In this document: positions 54,161 to 59,638 of the stretch, one piece after another | Position numbering within the stretch: position 1 is the first letter of the stretch | Layout: every line of letters begins with the position of its first letter | Source: Hyalella azteca | Lineage: Eukaryota > Arthropoda > Malacostraca > Amphipoda > Hyalellidae | Direction: 5' to 3' | DNA: 64,000 nt | NCBI RefSeq assembly: GCF_000764305.2 | Contig: NW_025946916.1 | Coordinates: forward strand, 1 to 64,000 | The notes under the pieces: model-generated | What the model was told of the DNA's origin: nothing | The model's database searches: none | Seen by the model: only the letters and a program-made list of their open reading frames with translations | Position numbers and translations under genes: made by a program

Positions 54161-57100
54161 CCGTCCGTCCGTGACCTCCAGTTTTCGTCGGCGAGAAAAT
54201 GCGCTCTCTGTCACTCACTGCAGTGAGTACTGAGTTATATTTTTTTTAATAAGGGGACTTTTATTGACAAATAAATATTTATAAATATGGTTAATCATCC
54301 TATTGATATAGATTTTTAAAATAAATTTGTGTATAAAAATTAACAGGTTTTATAAAGACATGGGGAAATTTTGTACTTCTTTTACACTTGCAGATTGTAA
54401 GCGCGACAGCCAATAGCTTCAGGTTGACTTGGTTGCCTCCTCTGCCTAACGCAACCCACGGTACCTTGCTTGGCTACCATCTGGGCATCAGGCTTAACAG
54501 GTGAAGTGAAGGAATGAACTAATGCAAATGAATAAACATTTGTAAATGAATAAACTTTTATAAATAAATGAACTATTATTAATTAATGAGTTTTTATCAA
54601 TGAATGAGCTTTTGTAAATAAATGAGCTTTTGTAAATGAATGAGTATGTGTAAACGAATTGGCTTTTGCAAATTAATGAGCTTCTATAAATGAATTAGTA
54701 TTTGTAAATGATTGAGCTTTTGTAAATAAATGAGTTTATGTAAATGAATGACGTTTTGCAAATGTATGAGCAATCATCAATGAATGAGCATTTGTAAATG
54801 AATGATTTTTCGCAAATAAATGATCATTCCTAAAAAGAACAAGTCTCTGCTGTCTTTGTTAACTCTGACCAAACCTGGAAACGTTTAGACTTATCGTTTC
54901 CCTTTTCTATGTGGTCTGAACATGTTTTTTAGGTCAAGCATGCGCCTAATCAATCAAAATTAATTTAATCAATTATTATCAAGTCATACGAATCATTAAT
55001 AGCCACGATTAATGAAATGATGTCAAATTTTAGCCAACTCAATTTTGAGGGATAATAATTATCTAACTGAATTTTCCTTGCCCTAGAAATAGAATGAGGT
55101 GAACATCTTGCATCTTTTTCTCCAGGGAGGCTAAAGCCAAATCATATATTCTCATAAGGTGAGCATCTTACATCTGTTTATTCAGGGAGGATGAAGCTAA
55201 GTTATACATTTTCTCAGCCAACATTTCTCATTACGTAATTATTTCACTCAGTTTGAGCAGGCGAGACGACGTCTCATCCTACAGCTTCCTTACCATCAAG
55301 CTTGCGGATGGCGAAGAAGCGTCCGCGGGGGCGGTTGAGTACTCGGCCAAGCAGCTCACCTCGCTTGTGGATGAGATGCCCAGCATGCCGAGTAAGGGCG
55401 TCGTTTTTATCTTATTTAATGACTGGTTAAATTTGTAAATAAGTTAAATTAATCAATTTAATTATTTTTAAATAAATTTGTTAAAAGTAAATAAAGTAAT
55501 TTAAATTATTGCGATTAATTAATTTTAATTTTTCCTATTAATTGACACTAATGCGAACACATTTCTTTTAGTTAGTATTTAGTTGCATCAATATTTAATT
55601 TTTAGTATAATTAAATTATACATTACATCAAACAAATTCAATTTTTCTATTTTGCGGGCAGCAGCCCTCGCAGGGAACAAAATTTTATTCTCATTCACTT
55701 ATTTTATTTATTCAATTTTTCTATTTTGCGAGCAGCAGCCCTCGCAGGGAACATCTCAGTGGACGATGTAGGCTCGACAGGCGGGCTGATGGAGGCCACA
55801 GTGAGAGGCCTGGAGCCGTTCACCAGCTACGCGGTCCTGCTGAGGCCCTTCAATGCCATGGGACTAGGGCCTCCATCACCCCCTGTCACCGCCACCACCG
55901 CTGAGGACAGTAAGTCACTTGATATTATTTGAATTACTCGAGTTAAATATCTAATTTTTTATATTAGAATTGATAATATCTAAAAAAAAGCGTTAAATAC
56001 CTAATTAGTTTACATTAGAATTGATAAAATCTGAAAAACTCCAATTACTACACTAAGCATTAAGGTTATACAGAATCTTTAATCACTAGAAGGAACACTA
56101 TCACTCTCTATGTGTTCTATTCACGTTGGAAAAACTCGACAAAATTACGTTAGTAACGATGTGAGTTGTGTCTTTCTCATTCCCCACGATGGACGTTAGA
56201 GTGTAACGTGCATATTAGGTTAATTTTATTCAGTTTGATATTTACTTCTGTTTTTTTTTATGACATTTTTCCAAGCCTGAATAATTTCAGCAGTTTAGTT
56301 GCAATCAACTTTCAAGAACATTGCAGAAGAATCAATCTTTATTCAATGTTAACTGGCTTAGCTACGTGGTCTATCAACGAACATCCATGACGCAGGATCT
56401 GACCTGGGTTTGCCCCTCTCGATCTGGTCCTAGGTAGTAAGAGTAAATTTTGATTGCGAAATTTTCGTGAACCAAGTGTTAGGAGTGTTGGTTGACCCTT
56501 TGTTATAAATAATCTCGTCAGTGATGTTGTCAACTAATTATTGAGTCTTAACGATATCCAAATGCATTTGATAATATACCTGGACTCATCGTATGCAGGC
56601 ATTCAGTAGCTTATCCCATACAATAACATATCTACAACTTAAATTAACACATACGAGTAGAGCCAATAATTGCTTCTTCACGCTTATCTTCCGCTAATTA
56701 TGCTAGGAATCTAAACCCCACTAATCGCTTTGATAGATTATAACCCACTTCCCATTCCCCCCAATTTCCCTCAACTCCCCCAGAGCTCACGGCGCTAAAG
56801 CTTACCCCACTTTTCATCCATTAGCTCCACTTTCCATCCTCTAGCCCCATTTTTCATCCACAAACCCCTTTTTTATCCACTTGCCCCAATTTTCATCCAC
56901 GAACCACTCTTTTTATCCACTAACCCTACTTTACATCCACAAACCCCCTTTTCATCAGTGAACCGCACTCTTCATTCACAAGCCCCCCTTTTCATCTACG
57001 AACCCCACTTCTCATACACGAACCCCACTTTTCATCCTCTAGCCCCACTTTTATCCACGAACCCCACTTTTCATCCTCGTACCCCACTTTTCATTCACTA

Positions 57101-59638
57101 ACCCCACTTTTCATCCACTAGCCTCACTTTTCATCCTCTAGCCCCACTTTTCATCCACGAACCCACAGTAACTACTCAGTGGCAGTGGCAGCGGCCACTG
57201 CCATCGGCACAGGAGTAATGAGTGAACCTCTTATCTGCACTACTGAACAAGATGGTTAGACGAATGACTTTACGTTTGTGCCTTTGATATATGATATGGG
57301 ATAAATGTCATATAATATATGGTATATGCTATATGATTATCGACTATTGTATGCTCCATTATTTGAATATCGGTCATTACACTTAATTAAGTCATTACCT
57401 CATTCCGATTTCCAATTGACAACATCAGTATTTCTTGTCCGAGCAAACTAAGTCATGTTAGTTTCGTTCTAGTTATCTTTTATTCTATCAATATTCTTTT
57501 TTCGATATGTTATAGGGTATAGAGTATCTGGGATATTTTTAGGGGAGCTGGGATATTTGTCTTATTCAAAATGTTATATTGTATTTCAACAACGAAACTC
57601 ATTGCATTTTGTTTTAAGTGATTGTATGGTTGGTTCCTTATTTACATGTTATAGTTCTATTGGTCAATATATTTTGGTTAATTTTTACATCGCATAGATT
57701 TTTCCATATAAATTAAATGAGCAAGCATTCGTATATTCTCAGAAATATAAAGCTAGTCCTTATGACAGAGTAATTAATTTCTTTCTGTTATCTGCAAATT
57801 CATATAACAACTTCAAGTAAAACCTGATCTTATAAGAAAACTCAACAATTGTCCATCAGATTCATTCTCTTATCACAAATCAACATTTTTCAAATACTTT
57901 TAGAGAAAAATAAGACTTCTTCTTGATATTTCCCTTCTAAATAAGATCTATATATTGCAAAAGAATTGTTTAATATTGAAATGTGAGATCTTTAAATTAT
58001 TAACAAGTTCTTAATATTGAAGAATAATAGCTTGAAATTGTGTATACAAGATCTTGATAATCATAAAAAGTTCTTGATATTGATATATATGATGTTGATA
58101 GATATAAATAATATATTGACATTTATTATTATTATTATTAAGATCTTGATATTGATAAATAAGATCTTAATATCTTAATGATATTGATAAATAAGATATT
58201 GGTATTGATATTGTTAAATTAGATCTTGATGATCTTGGTATTGATAAATAAGATCTTAATGATCTTGATATTGATAAAAAATAAGATTTTGAAGATCTTG
58301 ATATTGATAAAAGTAAGATCTTGATGATCTTTATATTGATAAATAAGACCTTGCTGATCTTGATATTGATAATTAAGATTATGATTGTCTTGATATTGAT
58401 TGAAAAAATCTTGATGATCTTGATATTGATAAATAAAAAAGATCTTTTTGATATTGATATTGATAAATAAGATCTTAATTATCTTGATATCGATAAATAA
58501 GATCTTGATATTGACATATAAGATCTCTACCATGCCCTTGCACAGTGCCAACAGCGCCGATGCGTGTGAAGCTCGTACAGTCTGGACGCCACAGCGCCAT
58601 TGTGGCGTGGGCAGCGCCACGGGAGCCGCGTGGCGCCCTCACGCGCTACACCGTCCAGTGGGCGGCGGACGGCTCGCCTGAGCGGCTCTTCAGTAAAATG
58701 TTAGACCCGCTGACCACGCATCTCGTGCTGCGCGAGCTACCAGCGCAGACAGTTCAGGTCCGTTACTAAAATGTGATATTGAAGATTTTTCAAAAAAATT
58801 TTAGTTTGTGTATTTTTTGAAAATTTTTATTTTGAAAAGTTAAACAATTTTATGAAAATATCGAAATATATATATATTTTCGTTTGTATTTTTTTAATTT
58901 ATTTTGAAAAGTTGTTAAATTGTTTGAAAATATTGAAAAAATGTATTTTTTCTTGTGTATATTTTTGTAAATTTTATTTTAGAAATAAAAAAAATGTTGA
59001 AAATATTGAGAAAAAAATATATTTTCTCGAGGACACCATTGATGACAAGGTTCCAGTGAAAGAAAAAATTTTTATACGTAAAATTTGTATGATTTATAGT
59101 TGTAATTTTCAGCGTAGTTATCACACCAATACAGATCAGGTCACCTATCTAAATTCAAACACAAAAAAAAATTCAATAGAAAATTCTCTCATGAAGCTCA
59201 TTTTGTTGCAAGCAAGCGATCGGCCTCAAAATGGACGTTCTCTGGAGCCATGAATGACTGATTTCTTAATATTGAGATCTCCAAAGACGAGAGTGAACTG
59301 GAAATATTCGTGCACATGAACAAATATTTTTTGCTCGAATATCAATATGCATCGATATCAACAACATAGTTTTGTTACTTAAAACTTTGTGTCAATACTA
59401 TATTTTTAATGCCAAAAACGATGCTTTCGAATGCTTGCCGCTCTTTTGAAGTGATCTTGAGGTAGTGACATGCCTTTAGAAGTAAGATATTGATGAACAG
59501 ACCTCGAATCTATTGTACTTTGAAATAAATTCTCCTAATTTATAACCATTCCTACGAAATAGGCTTGGGTGTTTGCTTCAACATCGGCTGGGAGAGGTGC
59601 AGACAGCGAACGCGTTTCGCTAACTTTATCACCTCAAG
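12877..59638 (+). CDS. Dscam2-like: Dscam2-like Ig/FN3 receptor gene, partial (Ig1 to FN3-4)
   Basis: About 21 exons on the + strand encode, in order, Ig1-Ig9 and FN3-1 to FN3-4 of a Dscam-family cell-adhesion receptor. Known Dscams are type I membrane proteins of the nervous system that mediate homophilic recognition in neurite self-avoidance and tiling. What is seen: Ig cysteine/tryptophan/cysteine signatures, FN3 tryptophan and tyrosine signatures, family-typical spacing, and splice phases that agree at most neighbouring exons (0 between the Ig1 halves, 0 then 2 through Ig3-Ig4, 1 at most Ig and FN3 borders). Two alternative-looking Ig7 exons point to the Dscam2 type (inference from Drosophila Dscam2). 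Missing: the signal peptide exon, several half-domain exons, and everything after FN3-4. Long introns contain only repeats. Hemicentin, turtle and sidekick were considered but do not give this domain order with these motifs. Confidence 0.9.
15893..16885. repeat. Tandem duplication, unit about 480 bases
   Basis: Copies at 15893-16371 and 16409-16885 match closely (for example ctgttagtgttctgttttgt and gaatggaaagaattttccat in both). No coding is seen. Confidence 0.88.
19960..20145. repeat. (taccata)n short-unit array
   Basis: Seven-base units of taccata/accatat with small variations. Confidence 0.93.
21025..22500. repeat. 13-base minisatellite before the Ig1 second-half exon
   Basis: About 1.5 kb of tatccatcattgc units, uniform in the middle and more diverged near the exon (tatccctcatttc). 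Being poor in G and rich in C and T, it extends the pyrimidine-rich zone up to the acceptor at 22529. All long + frames here are made of repeat. Confidence 0.95.
22530..22686 (+). CDS. Dscam2-like: Exon: second half of Ig1
   Basis: The acceptor is a C-rich tract ending in cccccag; the donor is GCAG|gtacgt. The exon starts in phase 0, matching the previous exon, and ends in phase 1. The translation shows VPGLL, then NGSLEFLPF, then a beta-F strand TYVCVV and the end VTVRA, which are hallmarks of Dscam Ig1 (VPG..., G.L.FPPF, Y.C, V.VRA). A 13-base minisatellite runs almost up to the acceptor and a 22-base minisatellite starts at the donor. The exon is much more GC-rich than its surroundings. 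Confidence 0.93.
22687..22793. repeat. 22-base minisatellite starting at the Ig1 donor
   Basis: About five units of tacgtccattacaatggacc plus gt. The first unit contains the real donor (GCAG|gtacgt), and each unit contains the inverted repeat gtccatt-ac-aatggac. Confidence 0.93.
22794..26714. other. Intron between Ig1 and Ig2 exons
   Basis: AT-rich, containing one GTCY element. The exon for the first half of Ig2 is expected here in a Dscam but was not recognised. 26570-26690 is almost pure A/T. Confidence 0.65.
25775..25936 (-). mobile_element. GTCY-rich dispersed element, copy 2
   Basis: Same element in minus orientation, with a longer GACGGACA-type stretch at its centre. It lies in the intron between the Ig1 and Ig2 exons. 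Confidence 0.8.
26715..26818 (+). CDS. Dscam2-like: Exon: second half of Ig2, 3' end merged into a tandem array
   Basis: After cactgcag the frame reads DGKYHVTSAGILHVLSV and then FQCRTLN, the classic Dscam Ig2 back half (DGKY, G.L.I..V, YQCRT). Entry is phase 1. The family normally continues with LTG and then a splice. Here the sequence passes into a 29-base array containing ...TTGCTGACAG... without a clear donor. Strong donors of the form GACAG|gtaagt or gtgagc occur only at about 27318-27390, inside a related array. The end given is where family resemblance fades. The first half of Ig2 was not found between 22687 and 26714. Confidence 0.85.
26818..27235. repeat. 29-base minisatellite fused to the Ig2 exon end
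   Basis: About 14 units of agagttttgctgacagttgc plus agtgctgcg, starting inside the Ig2 exon. The ctgacag part resembles the expected exon end. Minus-strand open frames here are repeat artefacts. Confidence 0.93.
27285..27560. repeat. Array with strong repeated donor sites
   Basis: Three units of actgctgcagcacgcattat followed by gctgacag|gtaagt or gtgagc, at about 27285-27400, then a further stretch of the 29-base family at 27455-27540. The string gagggtgttaaaactgctgg occurs on both sides of the block. Confidence 0.88.
30928..31410. repeat. Minisatellite of agggatattgcaggcagcag type
   Basis: About 18 diverged units of 23-28 bases. Confidence 0.88.
31575..32090. repeat. Minisatellite of gttcagtgaaagagtgcgg type
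   Basis: About 22 diverged units of 20-24 bases. Confidence 0.9.
33060..33210 (+). pseudogene. Fragment of Tc1/mariner-type transposase
   Basis: The frame contains FWPPRSPDLTPCDYCLWGFV, the block around the last part of the DDE/D catalytic domain in insect mariner-like transposases (W.PRSPDLTP.D..LWG). Only about 45 residues remain. Confidence 0.8.
35265..35600. repeat. Tandem duplication, unit about 170 bases
   Basis: Two copies share gaatatggttacaatgttat and ttaaaaattcgggattttgc. Confidence 0.88.
36925..37165. repeat. Tandem array, unit about 100 bases, three copies
   Basis: Units share aagatttaatatggaaattt and ccactttttcgtaagtatt; the third is partial. Preceded by an AT-only (TTATTA)-rich stretch at 36830-36925. 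Confidence 0.85.
38175..38358 (+). CDS. Dscam2-like: Exon: second half of Ig3
   Basis: The acceptor is catatcag (phase 2) and the donor is GTTCAG|gtgacc (phase 0). The translation begins WFRGLVPV, then GGSLVIPSAQ, DSGEYRCVVNNSAG and ends LTVTAPLRVQ, which fits the C strand to the end of Dscam Ig3. The first half of Ig3 and the tail of Ig2 were not seen in the preceding 10 kb. A 67-70-base tandem duplication begins at the donor. Confidence 0.93.
38359..38497. repeat. 70-base tandem duplication at the Ig3 donor
   Basis: gaccatgacatgatatataa and the following bases up to gtagaattga occur twice; the first copy begins at the donor itself (CAG|gtgaccatg). Confidence 0.93.
38977..39089 (+). CDS. 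Dscam2-like: Exon: first half of Ig4
   Basis: The frame joins in phase 0 to the Ig3 exon and reads SSIELTVGQPLRLRCSVTGF then IVWYKDSVLLR. The B-strand cysteine and C-strand tryptophan are in the expected places. The donor is TTAG|gtaagt, phase 2. The acceptor (ttaatag) lacks a strong pyrimidine tract. Confidence 0.9.
39983..40395. repeat. Array of about 100-base units before the Ig4 exon
   Basis: Four units with actttcacttcggtaaac, aaactaaaataacaatatga and aaataaat strings; the last ends shortly before the acceptor at 40413. Confidence 0.92.
40414..40666 (+). CDS. Dscam2-like: Exon: second half of Ig4 with Ser-rich insertion, 3' end lost
   Basis: The acceptor is ctacaaccctcag. Phase 2 matches the previous exon and completes an Arg codon. 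The frame reads DDVRISIAHS, then about 60 residues rich in Ser, Gly and Thr, then ELSVSSVQAADAG, the E-F loop of an Ig domain. A normal Dscam Ig4 has only a short loop here. After ADAG the expected YxC strand is missing: the frame hits a stop at 40667 and no GT donor fits. The end is therefore either an assembly break or damage. A 100-base minisatellite ends about 25 bases before the acceptor. Confidence 0.75.
40667..41520. other. Intron before the Ig5/Ig6 exon
   Basis: AT-rich; nothing recognised. The exon carrying the end of Ig4 and the front of Ig5 should be here in a complete gene. Confidence 0.65.
41521..41783 (+). CDS. Dscam2-like: Exon: second half of Ig5 plus first half of Ig6
   Basis: The acceptor is tttttcaccag (phase 2) and the donor is AAAG|gtaaat (phase 1). 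The frame contains GQYVSALGDVVSHVNISSV, DGGLYECQASNSAG, LNIYG and then AGETFVVTCPVGGYP and ITWQK. This is one of the most conserved stretches of Dscam proteins and fixes the family and domain number. It joins in frame to the next exon (WQK|DGVSLP). The exon for the end of Ig4 and front of Ig5 was not found upstream. Confidence 0.96.
41784..42250. repeat. Diverged repeats of the Ig6 exon end and donor
   Basis: The exon end gagaaaattacgtggcagaa plus its donor region gtaaatacgatc is echoed at about 41875, 41978 and 42207 (for example gagaaaatcacgtgatagaa followed by tggtaagatgatacgatc), spaced about 100-230 bases. Confidence 0.7.
42935..43290. repeat. Array of about 60-base units
   Basis: Six diverged units with atggacaacgaagctttata and tttattatttgccttataat. 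Ends about 100 bases before the Ig6 second-half exon. Confidence 0.88.
43388..43527 (+). CDS. Dscam2-like: Exon: second half of Ig6 (3' boundary uncertain)
   Basis: After gctgacag the frame gives DGVSLPSDHRQRVHSNGTL, then DEGRYACTVRDRQGTSG. This matches Ig6 (PNGTL, Y.C...). Entry is phase 1 and fits. The exon end runs into a minisatellite of roughly 57-61 bases whose units repeat gacgtcgggcgttt. The nearest donors (gtaggc at 43528, phase 0) do not match the phase-1 acceptor of the Ig7 exons, so the true boundary cannot be fixed here. Confidence 0.85.
43505..44198. repeat. Minisatellite linking Ig6 and Ig7A exons
   Basis: About 12 units of roughly 57-61 bases containing gacgtcgggcgttttagtag and taataaccttttattattg. 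The first unit is the end of the Ig6 coding frame and the last supplies the acceptor of Ig7A. Confidence 0.93.
44199..44489 (+). CDS. Dscam2-like: Exon: Ig7, alternative version A
   Basis: A whole Ig domain in one exon of 291 bases (exactly 97 codons), phase 1 at both ends; the acceptor is acgtttcag and the donor is AATG|gtactc. The frame reads APSVSAIHFERG, AGDRVMVGCYVNKGDPPIQISW, then GVYTCTARN. GD.P..I.W after the first cysteine and the start motif fit Dscam Ig7. It is followed by a second exon of the same kind, phase and near-equal length. In Drosophila Dscam2 two Ig7 exons (10A and 10B) are mutually exclusive; the same use is inferred here. The acceptor itself is supplied by the last unit of a minisatellite. 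Confidence 0.9.
45880..46155. repeat. 31-base minisatellite
   Basis: About nine units of actaatcgttctgctgacac plus tcatcgatattg. It begins just after a short sequence that resembles the Ig7A exon end and donor. Confidence 0.92.
46186..46299. repeat. 55-base duplication across a single N (46239)
   Basis: The segment cagaaaaaaatcctcg... through cagttacaattgtcgtt occurs directly before and directly after the N with a few mismatches. This is the pattern of two overlapping contig ends that were not merged. Confidence 0.8.
46949..47236 (+). CDS. Dscam2-like: Exon: Ig7, alternative version B
   Basis: 288 bases (96 codons), phase 1 at both ends; the acceptor is ggactttcag and the donor is AGTG|gtaggc. 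The frame reads PPRLAPIVFTGG, AGQRVQAICSLEEGDPPITMRW, then SSGNYSCSAGNSA. PPRLAPF-type starts with GDPP...WLK are typical of alternative Dscam Ig7 exons. Because Ig8 follows, two complete Ig7 modules in a row are better explained as alternatives than as an extra domain (inference). Including both would not break the reading frame, so the sequence alone cannot exclude joint inclusion. Confidence 0.9.
47237..48676. other. Intron between Ig7B and Ig8
   Basis: AT-rich intron without recognised coding; holds the MITE fragment at 48564-48653. Confidence 0.75.
48564..48653 (+). mobile_element. Fragment of the palindromic MITE-like element
   Basis: About 90 bases match the left arm of the 3140-3498 element (cagggtgaaccagaatt... 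to gttttatttaaa). It ends about 23 bases before the acceptor of the first Ig8 exon, so it probably lies where branch point and upstream intron signals would be. Confidence 0.8.
48677..48796 (+). CDS. Dscam2-like: Exon: first half of Ig8, with GC donor
   Basis: The frame reads PPTWVIEPMDATVPLGES, then CSAHGFPQPTVTWRRKA, matching the Ig8 start (PPRW.LEP) of Dscam. Entry is phase 1, fitting either Ig7 exon. No GT donor of the right phase exists before a stop codon. G|gcgagt at 48797 gives phase 1 and joins to the next exon as KAGEWSADF, matching the family. This implies a GC-AG intron. The acceptor lies about 23 bases after a fragment of a palindromic MITE-like repeat. Confidence 0.92.
48797..49320 (+). 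other. Probable GC-AG intron inside Ig8
   Basis: Starts G|gcgagt and ends gcgtcag|G. The only phase-matched pairing found. The sequence ggcgagt occurs at both ends, so ancient duplication or sliding of the site is possible. The 3' third is a GTCY element. Confidence 0.7.
49153..49310 (+). mobile_element. GTCY-rich dispersed element, copy 3
   Basis: Plus orientation. Its terminal T run stops about 10 bases before the acceptor AG of the second Ig8 exon (49321) and makes up the pyrimidine tract. Confidence 0.85.
49321..49488 (+). CDS. Dscam2-like: Exon: second half of Ig8
   Basis: The acceptor is tagcgtcag and the donor is GATG|gtgagc (phase 1). The frame gives GEWSADFRGGAV, then NATLSLPRAA, EGRYLCQATNDVGAGLSK and ISVTVD. 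This matches Ig8 (GYYLC.A.N.IG.GLS). The T-rich tract before the acceptor is the end of a GTCY-type mobile element. The last 20 or so exon bases plus the donor are repeated many times downstream. Confidence 0.94.
49470..50235. repeat. Array of repeated Ig8 exon ends and donors
   Basis: About nine units of 60-75 bases of the form ttatttcagttaccgttgat|ggtgagct... followed by aacaggcagcgt and a T-rich stretch. The first is the true exon end (donor at 49489). One GTCY element is inserted at 49810-49958. Confidence 0.93.
49810..49958 (+). mobile_element. GTCY-rich dispersed element, copy 4
   Basis: Inserted within the array of repeated exon ends that follows the Ig8 exon; its (GTCT)n part is short. 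Confidence 0.8.
50236..51230. other. Intron before the Ig9 exon
   Basis: AT-rich; the first half of Ig9 is expected but not recognised. Confidence 0.65.
51231..51382 (+). CDS. Dscam2-like: Exon: second half of Ig9
   Basis: The acceptor is gtcgctgcag (phase 2) and the donor is TATGG|gtgagg (phase 1). The frame contains SVFTVSDARPDDAGLYICEA and then SNAHGTRTAD and FSLHVM, a standard Ig E-G strand set at the place of Dscam Ig9. The first half of Ig9 (B-strand cysteine, C-strand tryptophan) was not found in 49489-51230. A 16-base array starts exactly at the donor. Confidence 0.9.
51383..51772. repeat. 16-base G-rich minisatellite starting at the Ig9 donor
   Basis: About 24 units of gtgagggggactctgg, highly uniform. 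The first gtgagg is the true donor of the Ig9 exon; each unit repeats a donor-like gggtgagg. On the + (RNA-sense) strand it has many G runs and could form G-quadruplexes. Confidence 0.96.
51956..52126 (+). mobile_element. GTCY-rich dispersed element, copy 5
   Basis: Plus orientation, in the intron before the FN3-1 exon, with a longer mixed GTCC/GTCT/ATCT stretch. Confidence 0.8.
52439..52579 (+). CDS. Dscam2-like: Exon: first half of FN3-1
   Basis: The acceptor is tttcacccacag and the donor is GAAG|gtgagt; phase 1 at both ends. The frame reads DVPAAPVGLSVAG, then HVALQWVAPTSP and ITAYRVSYSTDE. VP..P at the Ig9/FN3 border, the FN3 tryptophan and the Y.V.Y strand fit FN3-1 of Dscam. The last 24 exon bases and the donor are repeated five times in tandem (33-base unit). 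Confidence 0.93.
52556..52712. repeat. 33-base array of FN3-1 exon end and donor
   Basis: Five units of gagtgtcatactccactgat followed by gaaggtgagtaat. The first is the exon end at 52579; the second has an equally strong donor at 52612, and the others are weaker. Use of the second would read GAA GGT GAG TAA, a stop. Confidence 0.95.
53500..53854. repeat. Array of acceptor and exon starts before FN3-1 second-half exon
   Basis: Three diverged units of about 100 bases with tttatttcctat-type acceptor tracts, ttaatgggcacctgtt/ttaatggacacgtgc and tgtaatctgtaaatgaaaat, then the real exon start at 53855. Confidence 0.88.
53855..54033 (+). CDS. Dscam2-like: Exon: end of FN3-1 and start of FN3-2
   Basis: The acceptor is tttatttcctag (phase 1) and the donor is AAG|gtgcga (phase 0). 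The frame includes LLPATVYRFSVVAENRVGSS (L.P.T.Y...V.A.N..G.S, the FN3 F-G motif), then EKPSGFPRSVK, the usual FN3-1/FN3-2 linker (PSG.P). Three decayed copies of the acceptor and exon start lie just upstream (53560-53850). Part of this exon is repeated after the N at 60704. Confidence 0.94.
54067..54248 (+). mobile_element. GTCY-rich dispersed element, copy 6
   Basis: Plus orientation, 34 bases after the donor at 54033. Confidence 0.8.
54394..54500 (+). CDS. Dscam2-like: Exon: middle of FN3-2
   Basis: The acceptor is acttgcag (phase 0) and the donor is AACAG|gtgaag (phase 2). The frame reads SFRLTWLPPLPNATHGTLLG then YHLGIRLN. W.PP......G.L.GY is typical of FN3-2. One base differs from the second copy at 61159-61265, and it is a silent change. 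Confidence 0.93.
54501..54830. repeat. 18-base array starting at the FN3-2 donor
   Basis: About 17 units of gtaaatgaatgagctttt type. The counterpart in the second copy (61266-61600) starts gtgagctttcctgaag and shows that the unit includes the donor itself. Confidence 0.88.
55252..55391 (+). CDS. Dscam2-like: Exon: FN3-2, C'-E region
   Basis: There are two possible acceptors in the same phase: 55252 after cactcag, or 55261 after tgagcag. They differ by three codons. The donor is CCGA|gtaagg (phase 1). The frame contains DDVSSYSFLTIKLADGEE and YSAKQLTSLVDEMPSMP. SSY.F.T matches Dscam FN3-2. The region before the next strand is longer than usual. A diverged second copy is at 62064-62203. Confidence 0.85.
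55655..55750. repeat. Duplicated acceptor of the last FN3-2 exon
   Basis: tttgcgggcagcagccctcg followed by cagggaaca occurs upstream at about 55652-55680 and again at the exon start. Confidence 0.88.
55736..55909 (+). CDS. Dscam2-like: Exon: end of FN3-2
   Basis: The frame reads GNISVDDVGS, then ATVRGLEPFTSYAVLLRPFN, GLGPPSPPV and TAED, the F-G end of an FN3 domain. The donor is GACA|gtaagt (phase 1). The start is ambiguous: the string gagcagcagcc followed by ctcgcagg offers four AG acceptors (exon starts 55733, 55736, 55739, 55748), all in the same phase and differing by whole codons. One upstream repeat copy at 55655-55680 carries the same acceptor string. Confidence 0.88.
56784..57168. 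repeat. Minisatellite of ccccacttttcatccac type replacing FN3-3
   Basis: About 18 units of 17-21 bases. It starts within 25 bases of an excellent C-rich acceptor (ctcaactcccccag, exon start 56784 if used) and runs up to the FN3-3 exon at 57169. The second copy has the same acceptor at 63720. Confidence 0.9.
57169..57254 (+). CDS. Dscam2-like: Exon: end of FN3-3
   Basis: After cacccacag (phase 2 entry) the frame reads NYSVAVAAATAIGTGVMSEP then LICTTEQD, followed by G|gttaga (phase 1). TNYT..V.A.T..G.G..S.PI.C.T is a conserved signature of Dscam FN3-3. The front of FN3-3 was not found; a minisatellite of roughly 20 bases (unit like cttttcatccacgaacccca) fills the preceding 370 bases and makes up the acceptor. 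Confidence 0.85.
57255..58545. other. Intron between FN3-3 and FN3-4, with aagatcttgatattgat array
   Basis: 57255-58080 shows nothing recognisable. 58080-58530 is an array of aagatcttgatattgataa units that ends some 15 bases before the FN3-4 acceptor. Confidence 0.85.
58546..58757 (+). CDS. Dscam2-like: Exon: most of FN3-4
   Basis: The acceptor is ccttgcacag (phase 1) and the donor is GTTCAG|gtccgt (phase 0). The frame reads VPTAPMRVKLVQSG, then AIVAWAAPREPRGALTRYTV and QWAADG, then HLVLRELPAQ. The linker VP.AP, the FN3 tryptophan and the Y.V strand fit FN3-4. The exon is very GC-rich, in contrast to the AT-rich repeat right before it. Confidence 0.93.
58795..59035. repeat. Diverged AT-rich array after FN3-4 donor
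   Basis: Three units of about 75 bases with attttgaaaagttgttaaat and tgaaaatattgaaaaaa. Confidence 0.75.
59563..59638 (+). CDS. Dscam2-like: Exon: end of FN3-4
   Basis: The acceptor is gaaatag (phase 0) and the donor is CAAG|gtaaga (phase 1). The frame is AWVFASTSAGRGADSERVSL then TLSPQ. It matches the FN3-4 end (FWV.AST..G.G..S..V...P) and is the last exon of the gene recognised in the window. The expected Ig10 exon is not seen before the N at 60704. Confidence 0.9.

Noticed and set aside
58219..58620. 133-residue minus-strand open frame rich in Ile, Lys, Tyr, Gln
   Set aside because: Comes from the aagatcttgatattgat array and antisense of the FN3-4 exon.
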